This document shows, piece after piece, positions 1 through 6,207 of a DNA stretch of 9,310 nt. The stretch is from Flavobacteriales bacterium UBA7519 (GTDB lineage: Bacteria > Bacteroidota > Bacteroidia > Flavobacteriales > Weeksellaceae), in contig DLND01000170.1 in NCBI GenBank assembly GCA_002476905.1, forward strand, positions 15,062 through 24,371. Reading direction: 5' to 3'. Every line of letters begins with the position of its first letter. Within the stretch, counting starts at the first letter, position 1. The notes beneath the pieces are model-generated. The model was not told the DNA's origin. It did not search any database and was given only the letters and a program-made list of their open reading frames with translations. A program made the translations under genes and the position numbers.

Positions 1-197
1 GGATGGTTGTCGGATTGCTGGTTTCTATCTTTGCTCCATTAGGTGATTTGGTAGAAAGTCAGCTAAAGCGTAGTTTTGCAGTCAAAGACAGCGGAAAGAT
101 TATTCCCGGTCACGGTGGCGTTTTGGATAGGTTAGACAGCTTCATAATCTGTGCGCCGGTTATTTATCTCTATTTTATTTTAGAAAAATTATTTTAG
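1..197 (+). CDS. cdsA: Phosphatidate cytidylyltransferase, C-terminal part (5' truncated by window edge)
   Basis: CdsA condenses CTP and phosphatidic acid to CDP-diacylglycerol in the inner membrane, the branch point to all phospholipids. Only about the last 64 residues are here. They carry the family signature almost intact: S-x-L-K-R, then K-D-S-G-K, then P-G-H-G-G-V-L-D-R-L-D, whose acidic residues bind metal and pyrophosphate. A hydrophobic C-terminal segment (IICAPVIYLYFIL) follows, as expected for the last membrane helix. The reading frame is open through the left edge, so the methionine at position 3 is almost certainly internal. The stop is at 195-197 and psd begins 9 bp later on the same strand, so the two are very likely cotranscribed. 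The family call is firm; the true start lies outside the window. Confidence 0.93.
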   Translation, partial: MVVGLLVSIFAPLGDLVESQLKRSFAVKDSGKIIPGHGGVLDRLDSFIICAPVIYLYFILEKLF

Positions 198-206
198 AAA
201 CAGCAT

Positions 207-860
207 ATGAAATTACATAAAGAATCGAAAGGTACATTGATCGTTGCAATACTGTTTATTGCATTTGTCGGGGCAGTTTCCATTTATTACCTGCACCTTT
301 GGTCATTGGTGATTATGATCCCTCTTTTGATAATGTTAGGACTTATTTTCTGGTTTTTCCGGGTTCCGTACAGAGCAATTCTGGATCATACCGAAAACGT
401 AGTAGCACCTGTTGATGGTAAAGTGGTGATGATTAAAGAAGTTTTCGAAGATGAGGTGCTGAAAGCCAATTGCATCCAGGTTTCTATTTTTATGTCGCCG
501 CTCAATGTTCATATCTGCCGATATCCTGTGAGTGGAGATGTGACCTACAAAAAATACCATCCAGGAAAATATCTGGTAGCGTGGCACGAAAAATCTTCCA
601 CGGAAAATGAAAGAACAACTGTGGCGGTAAAAAGTATGACGAACCATCAAGTCGTTTTTCGACAGATTGCTGGTTATGTCGCCAGAAGAATTGTTTTCTA
701 TTGTAACATCGAAGACAAAGCAAAAGCAGGACACGAGTTTGGATTTATCAAATTCGGATCTAGGATGGATGTCTTCCTTCCGCTTGATACGGAGATCCTT
801 TGTAAGATTGGTGACAAGACCAAAGGCGGAATAGATGTCATCGCCAGAATGAAGGATTAA
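207..860 (+). CDS. psd: Phosphatidylserine decarboxylase, short single-domain type
   Basis: This enzyme removes CO2 from phosphatidylserine to give phosphatidylethanolamine, the main zwitterionic membrane lipid. It is made as a proenzyme that cuts itself and turns the new N-terminal serine into a pyruvoyl group. The 217-residue protein has two hydrophobic segments (about 10-30 and 32-52), then A-P-V-D-G-K-V (67-73) and S-P-L-N-V-H (97-102), both typical of the family. Near the end is K-F-G-S-R-M-D (183-189), where cleavage between G184 and S185 would yield a large beta chain and a small alpha chain of about 33 residues. The F-G-S-R form and the length of about 215 residues mark the short subfamily, unlike the L-G-S-T of the E. 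coli enzyme (about 320 residues). It follows cdsA by 9 bp in the same direction. There is no clear Shine-Dalgarno sequence, which is normal for Bacteroidetes. Confidence 0.95.
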   Translation: MKLHKESKGTLIVAILFIAFVGAVSIYYLHLWSLVIMIPLLIMLGLIFWFFRVPYRAILDHTENVVAPVDGKVVMIKEVFEDEVLKANCIQVSIFMSPLNVHICRYPVSGDVTYKKYHPGKYLVAWHEKSSTENERTTVAVKSMTNHQVVFRQIAGYVARRIVFYCNIEDKAKAGHEFGFIKFGSRMDVFLPLDTEILCKIGDKTKGGIDVIARMKD

Positions 861-877
861 ACTGATTGATTATATAT

Positions 878-907
878 AAAGAGACTTATTCGCAAGTCTC
901 TTTTTTT
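878..907 (+). terminator. Rho-independent terminator after cdsA-psd
   Basis: An 8-bp perfect stem, AGAGACTT (880-887) with AAGTCTCT (894-901), encloses a 6-nt loop and runs into seven consecutive Ts (901-907). Two flanking A-T pairs can extend the stem. It begins about 17 nt past the psd stop, so it ends the phospholipid operon and separates it from the hydrolase gene. Confidence 0.9.
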
Positions 908-960
908 GTATGATGATTTTACAATTCAGTCATTATTTTGTACGGTTCAGTCGGATTAAT

Positions 961-991
961 TTCTTTTAGAGATCCTGCCGCTCTATCTTTG
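961..991 (+). promoter_or_regulatory. Candidate promoter of the alpha/beta hydrolase gene
   Basis: TATCTTTG at 984-991 matches the Bacteroidetes/flavobacterial -7 box TAnnTTTG exactly. Twenty bases upstream, TTC at 961-963 is one mismatch from the -33 TTG. Transcription would begin near 997, giving a leader of about 20 nt before the ATG at 1019. This supports that start over an in-frame ATG at 938, which would lie upstream of the promoter. TAnnTTTG matches occur by chance in AT-rich DNA, hence the moderate confidence. Confidence 0.5.
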
Positions 992-1018
992 AACCATCAA
1001 ATAAATAATTCAACAGCT

Positions 1019-1813
1019 ATGAAAACATCATTATTCTTCTCATTATTTTTAGTATTAGTTTCGTTCTTCTCCAAAGCTCAGATGGATGACAAATTCTATC
1101 AGCCTAAAAAAGAAATGAAAACGTTAGAATTCAAAAACATTGAAAACATCAGCCTTCCCGTTGAAAGTGACACGATAACAGCAGTGGTTCTAAAGCCGGA
1201 GTCAAAACAAATCAAAAAAACAATCCTTTTTTTCCACGGTGCAGGCGGCAATATATCGACCTATCAGTTTATGACAAAACCTTTTGTGGAAGCAGGATTT
1301 CAGGTTGTCATGATCGATATGAGAGGTTATGGAAAATCTACAGGAAAACCAACACATCTTAATGTGGCTGCGGATGGCCAGAAAATGTTTGATTATCTTT
1401 TATTGAGAAAAGACATCAGCAATACAAAAATTTATCTTTATGGCGCTTCCTTAGGATCTCAGATCGCAACGCACCTGGCAAAAGATAACCTATCGAAAAT
1501 ATCAGGTCTTATTTTGGATGGCGGCATGTCATCATTCACAGATATTGCAATTTTTTTTAAGCCCGAGTATAAGGAAGTTATTGAGAAATTTGTTGTTTCT
1601 CCTTACTCTGCAAAAGAAGATGTAAAATCTCTCGCCGGACTTCCTAAACTCTTTATCTACAGTAAAAATGATAAAACAGTTCCTTTCGAGCAAGGCATGC
1701 TCCTTTACAGCAATGCTTCGGAACCAAAACAATTTCTGGAATATAAAACAGATCACCTGGAAGCAATAGCTTCTGAGAAAGATCGGGTTCTGAAAGCTAT
1801 TGAGAAATTATGA
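1019..1813 (+). CDS. Exported alpha/beta hydrolase (serine hydrolase, lysophospholipase-like)
   Basis: A 264-residue protein starts with a Sec signal peptide: a Lys at position 2, a hydrophobic run at 4-17, and likely cleavage after S-K-A (18-20) before Gln21. It has no lipobox Cys, so it is predicted to be periplasmic or secreted rather than a lipoprotein. The alpha/beta hydrolase core is complete. The oxyanion-hole motif is H-G-A-G-G (73-77), the nucleophile elbow G-A-S-L-G (142-146) gives Ser144, and Asp218 (K-N-D) and His246 (T-D-H) finish the triad. M-R-G-Y-G-K-S (101-107) is typical of the BEM46/peptidase S9-like branch. The substrate cannot be read from sequence; an ester, acyl or peptide bond is possible. 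An in-frame ATG at 938 would add 27 residues ahead of the signal peptide and is rejected. The gene stands alone and converges on lon. Confidence 0.88.
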   Translation: MKTSLFFSLFLVLVSFFSKAQMDDKFYQPKKEMKTLEFKNIENISLPVESDTITAVVLKPESKQIKKTILFFHGAGGNISTYQFMTKPFVEAGFQVVMIDMRGYGKSTGKPTHLNVAADGQKMFDYLLLRKDISNTKIYLYGASLGSQIATHLAKDNLSKISGLILDGGMSSFTDIAIFFKPEYKEVIEKFVVSPYSAKEDVKSLAGLPKLFIYSKNDKTVPFEQGMLLYSNASEPKQFLEYKTDHLEAIASEKDRVLKAIEKL

Positions 1814-1922
1814 TAAAACAGAGAATATTATCTTCCCTTTAATTTTCAGCTAAATAAGGTTTCATTTTTTTTCTTGATGATATATTCAGCATCCATCGAT
1901 GGGATGAGAAATCGTGGAAGCG

Positions 1923-1944
1923 AGTTTTAAATAAACTTTTTTTT
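1923..1944 (+). terminator. Weak possible terminator of the hydrolase gene
   Basis: A short stem, AGTTT (1923-1927) with AAACT (1933-1937), has a 5-nt loop and runs into eight Ts (1937-1944). The stem is only 5 bp and contains one G-C pair, so this is marginal. It is the only plus-strand terminator candidate seen between the hydrolase stop and lon. The rest of this 221-bp convergent gap is AT-rich and otherwise featureless apart from the lon terminator. Confidence 0.25.
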
Positions 1945-1980
1945 GGGGTATGAAGATTATCTTTTGACAACTTTTGTAAA

Positions 1981-2010
1981 ATAAAAATATCCGTCTGGTT
2001 AGGACGGATA
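1981..2010 (-). terminator. Rho-independent terminator of lon
   Basis: A perfect 8-bp inverted repeat has arms TATCCGTC (1988-1995) and GACGGATA (2003-2010) around a 7-nt loop. Read on the minus strand, the stem is followed by TTTTTAT (1987-1981). It begins 25 nt beyond the lon stop codon, the expected position for ending the lon message. Confidence 0.85.
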
Positions 2011-2034
2011 ACTTATAGGCTATGTCAAGTTATT

Positions 2035-4437
2035 TCATTTCAATGCGATTTCAATAACCTCACTCATATTATTAACATAATTAATTTTCAGATTATTCAG
2101 GTAATCTTTTTTAATTTCCTCCACATCTTTTCTGTTCGCCTCACAAAGAATCACTTCTTTGATGCCGGCTCTTGTTGCAGCCAACAATTTTTCCTTAATC
2201 CCACCAACTGGAAGAACTTTTCCACGAAGTGTAATCTCGCCAGTCATTGCCAAATGAGATTTTACTTTTTTATTTTTATAGCTAGAAACCATAGAAGTCA
2301 GCATTGCGATTCCGGCGGAAGGTCCGTCTTTCGGCGTTGCGCCTTCTGGAACGTGAACGTGGATGTTTTTCTTTTCAATATCATCTTCCGAAATTCCGAG
2401 TTCTTCAAAATGGGCTTTGATGAATTCTAGAGCAATTGTCGCAGATTCTTTCATCACATTTCCAAGATTTCCGGTCATTGTAAGACCTCCTTTTCCTTTG
2501 GAAAGAATACTCTCGATGAATAAAATGTCACCACCAACACTTGTCCAAGCTAAACCAGTTACAACACCAGGTACATCTGTAATCTCCGACAATGTTTTCG
2601 GTCTAGGAACACCAAGAATTTCATCCACTTTTTCAATAGATATTTTTGGGTTATATGGCTTTTCCATAGCCATCTGCAAAGCAACCCAGCGCGCAATTCC
2701 TGCAATTCTTTTTTCAAAAGTTCTCACCCCACTTTCAGAAGTATGAGCATCAATGATATGTTTTAGTTGAGCATTGCCGATTTTCAGTGATTTGGCATCC
2801 AAACCATTTTCCTGAAGTTGTTTTTTGATTAAGTGTCTTTTAGCAATCTCAATTTTTTCTTCCAAAGTATAACCTGCAATGCTGATGATTTCCATCCTGT
2901 CCAAAAGAGGACGCTGAATGGAGGACAATGAGTTAGCTGTTGCAATAAACATCACTTTCGAAAGATCGTAACCAATTTCGAGGAAATTATCGTAGAAGTT
3001 GTTATTTTGTTCAGGATCAAGGACTTCTAATAAGGCTGAACTTGGATCCCCATGAATTCCCTGTCCAATCTTATCAATCTCATCCAAAATGATCACAGGA
3101 TTAGATGTTCTGGATTTTTTGATAGATTGGAGTATTCTTCCCGCCATCGCCCCGATATACGTTTTTCTGTGCCCACGGATTTCACTTTCGTCATGCAAAC
3201 CTCCGAGAGAAACCCGAACGTATTTTCTACCCAAAGAATCTGCAATTGATTTTCCAAGCGACGTTTTTCCAACTCCTGGAGGCCCAACTAGACAAAGAAT
3301 CGGAGATTTCATATCATTTTTCAATTTCAAAACAGCGATGTGTTCCAAAATTCTTTTCTTGATATCTTCTAATCCAAAATGTTCTTTATCTAGAAACTTT
3401 TCGGCTTTGTTGAGATCAAAATGATCCTTAGAATAGTGTTCCCAAGGCAAATCTGTAAAAAAGTCCAAATAATTTCGCTGAACATTATAATCTGGCGAGT
3501 TTGGATGCTGCCGCTGAAGCCTTTGCAATTCTTTCTGGAAGTGACTTTCAACGTCACTACTCCAAGAGATTTTTCCCGCTTTTTTCTTGAGCTCATCTAC
3601 ATCAGATTCGGCGCCACCACCCAACTCTTCCTGAATGGTTTTAATCTGCTGGTTCAGGAAATACTCTCTTTGCTGTTTGTCAAGATCTTTGCTTGTTTTT
3701 TGATGAATCTGATTTTTTAATTCCAAATGACGGTAATCATCGTGCATCATTTCATATAAAGCGTTAGCCCGTCCAATCAATGTCTTTTCGTCTAGCAATT
3801 TTTGTTTTTTGTCAGAAGAAAAATTACCGTTGGCAGAAACAAAATTCAACAGCTCTTCTTCGCCTTCTATGTTTTTAAGCGCAAACTGAGCAGCATTTGG
3901 AATATTTGGATCAATATTAATGATTTTTTCTGCAAGCTCTTTGATATTGTCCATCAAAGCCAAAAATTCTTCCTTATCTTTTGGTTTAAAATCTTTTTGA
4001 GTTATGATTTTGGCAATAAAATAAGGTTCCTTAGAAACCATTTTTTTGATTTTGAATCGGTAATAACCTCTCGTAATGGCTGTAATATTGCCTTCCGGAA
4101 GTTTGATGATCTTGATGACCTTTGCCAAAGTTCCGATAAGGTAAAGGTCTTTCTCTGTTGGATTTTCCTCATTTGGGTTTTTTTGGCAGATAATTCCTAT
4201 AAATTTATTTTCCTTTTGTGCATCTTCCAGCAATTTTTTAGATTTTTCCCTTCCAGCGGTAATTGGTGTAACCACAGACGGGAACATTACCATATTTCTT
4301 ACAGGAAGAATCGGGAAAAGGTCTTGAGACTGATGGTTCTCTATCTCATCTAAGTCCGAAAAATTAATTTCTTCTGCGATGATTCCGAGACCATCGTCTA
4401 GGATCTCTTCAAAATTGATATTTTCAAATTCTGTCAT
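2035..4437 (-). CDS. lon: ATP-dependent Lon protease (LonA type)
   Basis: Lon is a cytoplasmic homo-oligomeric AAA+ protease that unfolds and degrades damaged and short-lived regulatory proteins. The 800-residue protein has the full LonA order. An N-terminal substrate-binding domain starts at F-P-I-L-P-V-R (41-47) and is followed by a helical linker (about 210-330) and the AAA+ module. The module carries Walker A G-P-P-G-V-G-K-T (385-392), Walker B V-I-I-L-D-E-I-D (448-455), sensor-1 N502 and a sensor-2 region S-G-V-R-T (569-573). The S16 protease domain has catalytic Ser707 in K-D-G-P-S-A-G and Lys750 in G-G-I-K-E-K; their spacing of 43 equals that of E. coli Ser679/Lys722. The first 40 residues form an acidic extension with 13 Asp/Glu and no Lys/Arg. 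The ATG is at 4437. A near-palindrome lies 7 nt upstream of the start (see 4445-4465). sufS upstream is separated by a terminator, so lon is probably transcribed alone. Confidence 0.98.
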   Translation of the reverse strand: MTEFENINFEEILDDGLGIIAEEINFSDLDEIENHQSQDLFPILPVRNMVMFPSVVTPITAGREKSKKLLEDAQKENKFIGIICQKNPNEENPTEKDLYLIGTLAKVIKIIKLPEGNITAITRGYYRFKIKKMVSKEPYFIAKIITQKDFKPKDKEEFLALMDNIKELAEKIINIDPNIPNAAQFALKNIEGEEELLNFVSANGNFSSDKKQKLLDEKTLIGRANALYEMMHDDYRHLELKNQIHQKTSKDLDKQQREYFLNQQIKTIQEELGGGAESDVDELKKKAGKISWSSDVESHFQKELQRLQRQHPNSPDYNVQRNYLDFFTDLPWEHYSKDHFDLNKAEKFLDKEHFGLEDIKKRILEHIAVLKLKNDMKSPILCLVGPPGVGKTSLGKSIADSLGRKYVRVSLGGLHDESEIRGHRKTYIGAMAGRILQSIKKSRTSNPVIILDEIDKIGQGIHGDPSSALLEVLDPEQNNNFYDNFLEIGYDLSKVMFIATANSLSSIQRPLLDRMEIISIAGYTLEEKIEIAKRHLIKKQLQENGLDAKSLKIGNAQLKHIIDAHTSESGVRTFEKRIAGIARWVALQMAMEKPYNPKISIEKVDEILGVPRPKTLSEITDVPGVVTGLAWTSVGGDILFIESILSKGKGGLTMTGNLGNVMKESATIALEFIKAHFEELGISEDDIEKKNIHVHVPEGATPKDGPSAGIAMLTSMVSSYKNKKVKSHLAMTGEITLRGKVLPVGGIKEKLLAATRAGIKEVILCEANRKDVEEIKKDYLNNLKINYVNNMSEVIEIALK

Positions 4438-4444
4438 AATACAG

Positions 4445-4465
4445 TTGATGACATAATGTCATTAA
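4445..4465. promoter_or_regulatory. Inverted repeat just upstream of lon, possible operator
   Basis: ATGACATAATGTCAT (4448-4462) is a perfect 7-1-7 inverted repeat. One mismatched pair out, two more complementary pairs extend it to 21 bp (4445-4465). It lies 7 nt before the lon start codon. The dyad form suits a dimeric regulator. In the transcript it could instead make a 5-bp stem with a 5-nt loop. It does not match the CIRCE (HrcA) heat-shock box. Function is inferred from position only, and I could not place a convincing TAnnTTTG promoter next to it. Confidence 0.4.
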
Positions 4466-4584
4466 TCTTAATTAATATAAAAATTGTTTCTCTATATTTC
4501 TTAGAAAATCAATCTGGTTCTATGTTGGAGTATAATTTCGCAAGAGCTATGCCACAGGAAAAAACAATACAATTTGTCAGATAA

Positions 4585-4617
4585 TAGAAAACCCTTCCAA
4601 ATTTGAAAGGGTTTTTA
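4585..4617 (-). terminator. Terminator of sufS (roughly symmetric)
   Basis: Arms AAAACCCTT (4588-4596) and AAGGGTTTT (4607-4615) form a 9-bp perfect stem around a 10-nt loop. It lies about 20 nt past the sufS stop. Read on the minus strand, the stem ends in TTTT followed by CTATTAT, a modest U-tract; on the plus strand the tract is TTTTT. It separates sufS from lon. The remaining 4438-4584 holds the lon leader and the inverted repeat at 4445-4465. Confidence 0.8.
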
Positions 4618-4635
4618 GTTTGTATTTGAATTGGT

Positions 4636-5856
4636 TTAAACCAACATTCTTTGCGCTTTTTTCACGCCTTCAACCAGAATATCAATCTCTTCCAAAGTGT
4701 TATAAACCGCAAAACTTGCACGAACAGTTCCGGCAATGTTGAAAAAATCCATAATCGGTTGTGTACAATGATGCCCTGTTCTGACGGCAATTCCCATTTT
4801 GTCAAGGATCATTCCTGTGTCAGAAGCAATTCCTGCACCTTCCAAATTGAAAGAGACAACACCAGTTCTATTGGCTTTTTCTCCGTAGATTTTGATTCCG
4901 TCCAGTTCCAGAAGTTTTTTCTGAGCGTAAGTTAAGAGTTCGTTTTCGTGGATTTGAAGATTATCGTGACCGATTTGATTAATGAAATCTACGGCTGAAC
5001 CAAGAGCAATATTTCCGCCCACATTAGGCGTTCCAGCTTCGAATTTGAAAGGCAGACCTGCATAAGTGGTTTTCTCGAAACTACAAACCGCAATCATTTC
5101 GCCACCGCCGTGGAACGGATGAAGATTTTCCAATACAGATTCTTTACCGTAAAGAATTCCTGTTCCCATTGGTGCATACATCTTGTGACCTGAGAAAACA
5201 AAGAAATCGCAATCCAGTTTCTGTACATCGATTTTGAAATGTGGCGAAGATTGTGCGCCATCTATCAAAACATAAGCGTTGGAAAGTCGTCTTGTTTTTT
5301 CAATAATTTGTTCGATTGGATTGATGATTCCCAAAGCGTTAGAAACTTGATTTACAGAAACAACTTTCGTTTTTTCGTTCAGCCAAGAATCCAAAACATG
5401 GATTTGAAGAATTCCGTTTTCATCCATTGGGATGACGCGAAGTTTTGCGCCTGTTCTTTCGCAAAGCATTTGCCACGGAACGATGTTGGAATGATGTTCT
5501 AAATAGGAAATGATAATCTCATCATCTTTCTGGATTTGATTCGTCAAAGCATAAGCCACCAAATTGATCCCTTCGGTTGTTCCTTTGGTGAAAATAACTT
5601 CGTAATCGTGTTTTGCATTGATGAACCTTTGGATTTTCTGTCTAGAAAGTTCCATTTCTTCTGTTGCAATCTGGCTCAAAGTGTGAATACCGCGATGAAC
5701 ATTCGCATTGATGGTTTCGTAATATTTTTCCCAAGTTTTTAAAACTGAAATCGGTTTTTGAGATGTTGCAGCGTTGTCCAGATAAACCAATGGTTTTCCG
5801 TTAACCTGCTGATTTAGAATTGGAAATTGTGTTCTTATGTTGTTGATATCAAACAT
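4636..5856 (-). CDS. sufS: Cysteine desulfurase, SufS/CsdA group
   Basis: This PLP enzyme takes sulfur from L-cysteine as an enzyme persulfide and passes it to the Suf Fe-S cluster scaffold through SufE or SufU. The 406-residue length is normal for SufS. Visible marks are L-D-N-A-A-T (26-31), E-H-H-S-N (120-124, with the His that stacks on PLP), I-D-G-A-Q (198-202, with the Asp and Gln that bind the cofactor), S-G-H-K (222-225, with Lys225 as the Schiff-base residue) and R-T-G-H-H-C (359-364), with Cys364 as the persulfide carrier. The R-x-G-H-H-C-x-Q-P form on a short loop is that of group II (SufS/CsdA), not IscS/NifS. The gene is not flanked by sufB, sufC, sufD or sufE in this window, so it stands alone here. 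The paralogue CsdA cannot be fully excluded from sequence alone. Confidence 0.93.
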   Translation of the reverse strand: MFDINNIRTQFPILNQQVNGKPLVYLDNAATSQKPISVLKTWEKYYETINANVHRGIHTLSQIATEEMELSRQKIQRFINAKHDYEVIFTKGTTEGINLVAYALTNQIQKDDEIIISYLEHHSNIVPWQMLCERTGAKLRVIPMDENGILQIHVLDSWLNEKTKVVSVNQVSNALGIINPIEQIIEKTRRLSNAYVLIDGAQSSPHFKIDVQKLDCDFFVFSGHKMYAPMGTGILYGKESVLENLHPFHGGGEMIAVCSFEKTTYAGLPFKFEAGTPNVGGNIALGSAVDFINQIGHDNLQIHENELLTYAQKKLLELDGIKIYGEKANRTGVVSFNLEGAGIASDTGMILDKMGIAVRTGHHCTQPIMDFFNIAGTVRASFAVYNTLEEIDILVEGVKKAQRMLV

Positions 5857-5864
5857 TTTGGATG

Positions 5865-5899
5865 TAGATATTAGATGTTAGAATTTAGATGTTAGATTG
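5865..5899. repeat. Five-copy 7-bp tandem repeat (TAGATGT-like) before sufS
   Basis: TAGA recurs exactly every 7 bp, at 5865, 5872, 5879, 5886 and 5893. The units read TAGATAT, TAGATGT, TAGAATT, TAGATGT and TAGATTG. At a larger scale this appears as a 12-bp direct repeat, TTAGATGTTAGA, at 5871-5882 and 5885-5896. The array begins 8 nt before the sufS ATG, inside its presumed 5' leader. It may be a simple-sequence tract that grows or shrinks by slippage. Confidence 0.75.
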
Positions 5900-5928
5900 A
5901 AATCCAATGTTTAAAACGTTGAATTGTT

Positions 5929-6033
5929 GCAGCCCGACTTGAGCGGAAATCCTTTTTTGCGTTTTCTTCAATTTCTTTTTGAACTGAAATCTTCTTGCAA
6001 AAAAGATTGAGAGCGGAAGGCGGATTAAGCTGC
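5929..6033. ncRNA. Structured intergenic element, possible flavo-1-like RNA or dispersed repeat
   Basis: The element is bounded by GCAGC (5929-5933) and its complement GCTGC (6029-6033). Inside, CTTTTTTGC (5952-5960) pairs perfectly with GCAAAAAAG (5997-6005). A further short pairing, ATTTC with GAAAT, can form within the apical part. GAGCGGAA occurs twice as a direct repeat (5941-5948 and 6011-6018), once on each side of the central stem, each in a locally GC-rich block that contrasts with the AT-rich surroundings. There is no open reading frame of note. From memory this layout resembles an abundant Flavobacteriia intergenic family, perhaps the flavo-1 RNA motif; I could not verify that. Strand is uncertain: the only nearby -7 box (6075-6082) reads on the minus strand. 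Confidence 0.5.
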
Positions 6034-6074
6034 CCAAATAATTAAAATGGTGTTTATAATTATTTAGAATGGGT

Positions 6075-6082
6075 CAAAGTTA
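6075..6082 (-). promoter_or_regulatory. Candidate minus-strand -7 box for sufS or the structured element
   Basis: On the minus strand 6082-6075 reads TAACTTTG, an exact TAnnTTTG match. No TTG lies at the preferred 17-23 bp upstream spacing, so it is weaker than the sodA promoter. If used, transcription would start near 6068 and run through the structured element and the heptad repeats into sufS, giving a leader of about 210 nt. No better box was found closer to sufS. Confidence 0.35.
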
Positions 6083-6137
6083 CGGCAAAATTTATTAAAA
6101 ATTTCGATGTTAAATATTTATAAAATGAGTGCGATAA

Positions 6138-6169
6138 TTGGATTAAGGAATAAATATTGAGTATTTTTG
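6138..6169 (+). promoter_or_regulatory. Promoter of the superoxide dismutase gene
   Basis: TTG (6138-6140) and TATTTTTG (6162-6169) are separated by 21 bp. Both match the flavobacterial consensus TTG-N17-23-TAnnTTTG exactly. Transcription would start near 6175, leaving an A-rich leader of about 33 nt with no Shine-Dalgarno sequence before the ATG at 6208. This is the best promoter in the window and independent support for a flavobacterial origin. Confidence 0.75.
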
Positions 6170-6207
6170 ACCAATTCATTTATTAATAACAAAATAAATA
6201 CGAAACT

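Noticed and set aside
933..940. TTATTTTG as a promoter box near 940
   Set aside because: It mismatches TAnnTTTG at the second base, and the nearest TTG (906-908) is 24 bp away inside the psd terminator; TATCTTTG at 984 is a better fit.
938..1018. Longer N-terminus of the alpha/beta hydrolase from the ATG at 938
   Set aside because: It would put 27 non-conserved residues before a clean signal peptide and would start upstream of the best promoter box (984-991).
1890..1906. Palindrome CCATCGATGG with flanking CATCC/GGATG in the hydrolase-lon gap
   Set aside because: Short, with no U-tract, downstream of two convergent genes and not near a promoter; it is within chance expectation for such a gap.
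3802..4353. Open 183-codon frame on the plus strand opposite lon
   Set aside because: It lies wholly antisense to conserved Lon coding sequence and its translation is low-complexity, rich in Phe, Ile and Lys, with no recognisable domain; it is a codon-composition shadow.
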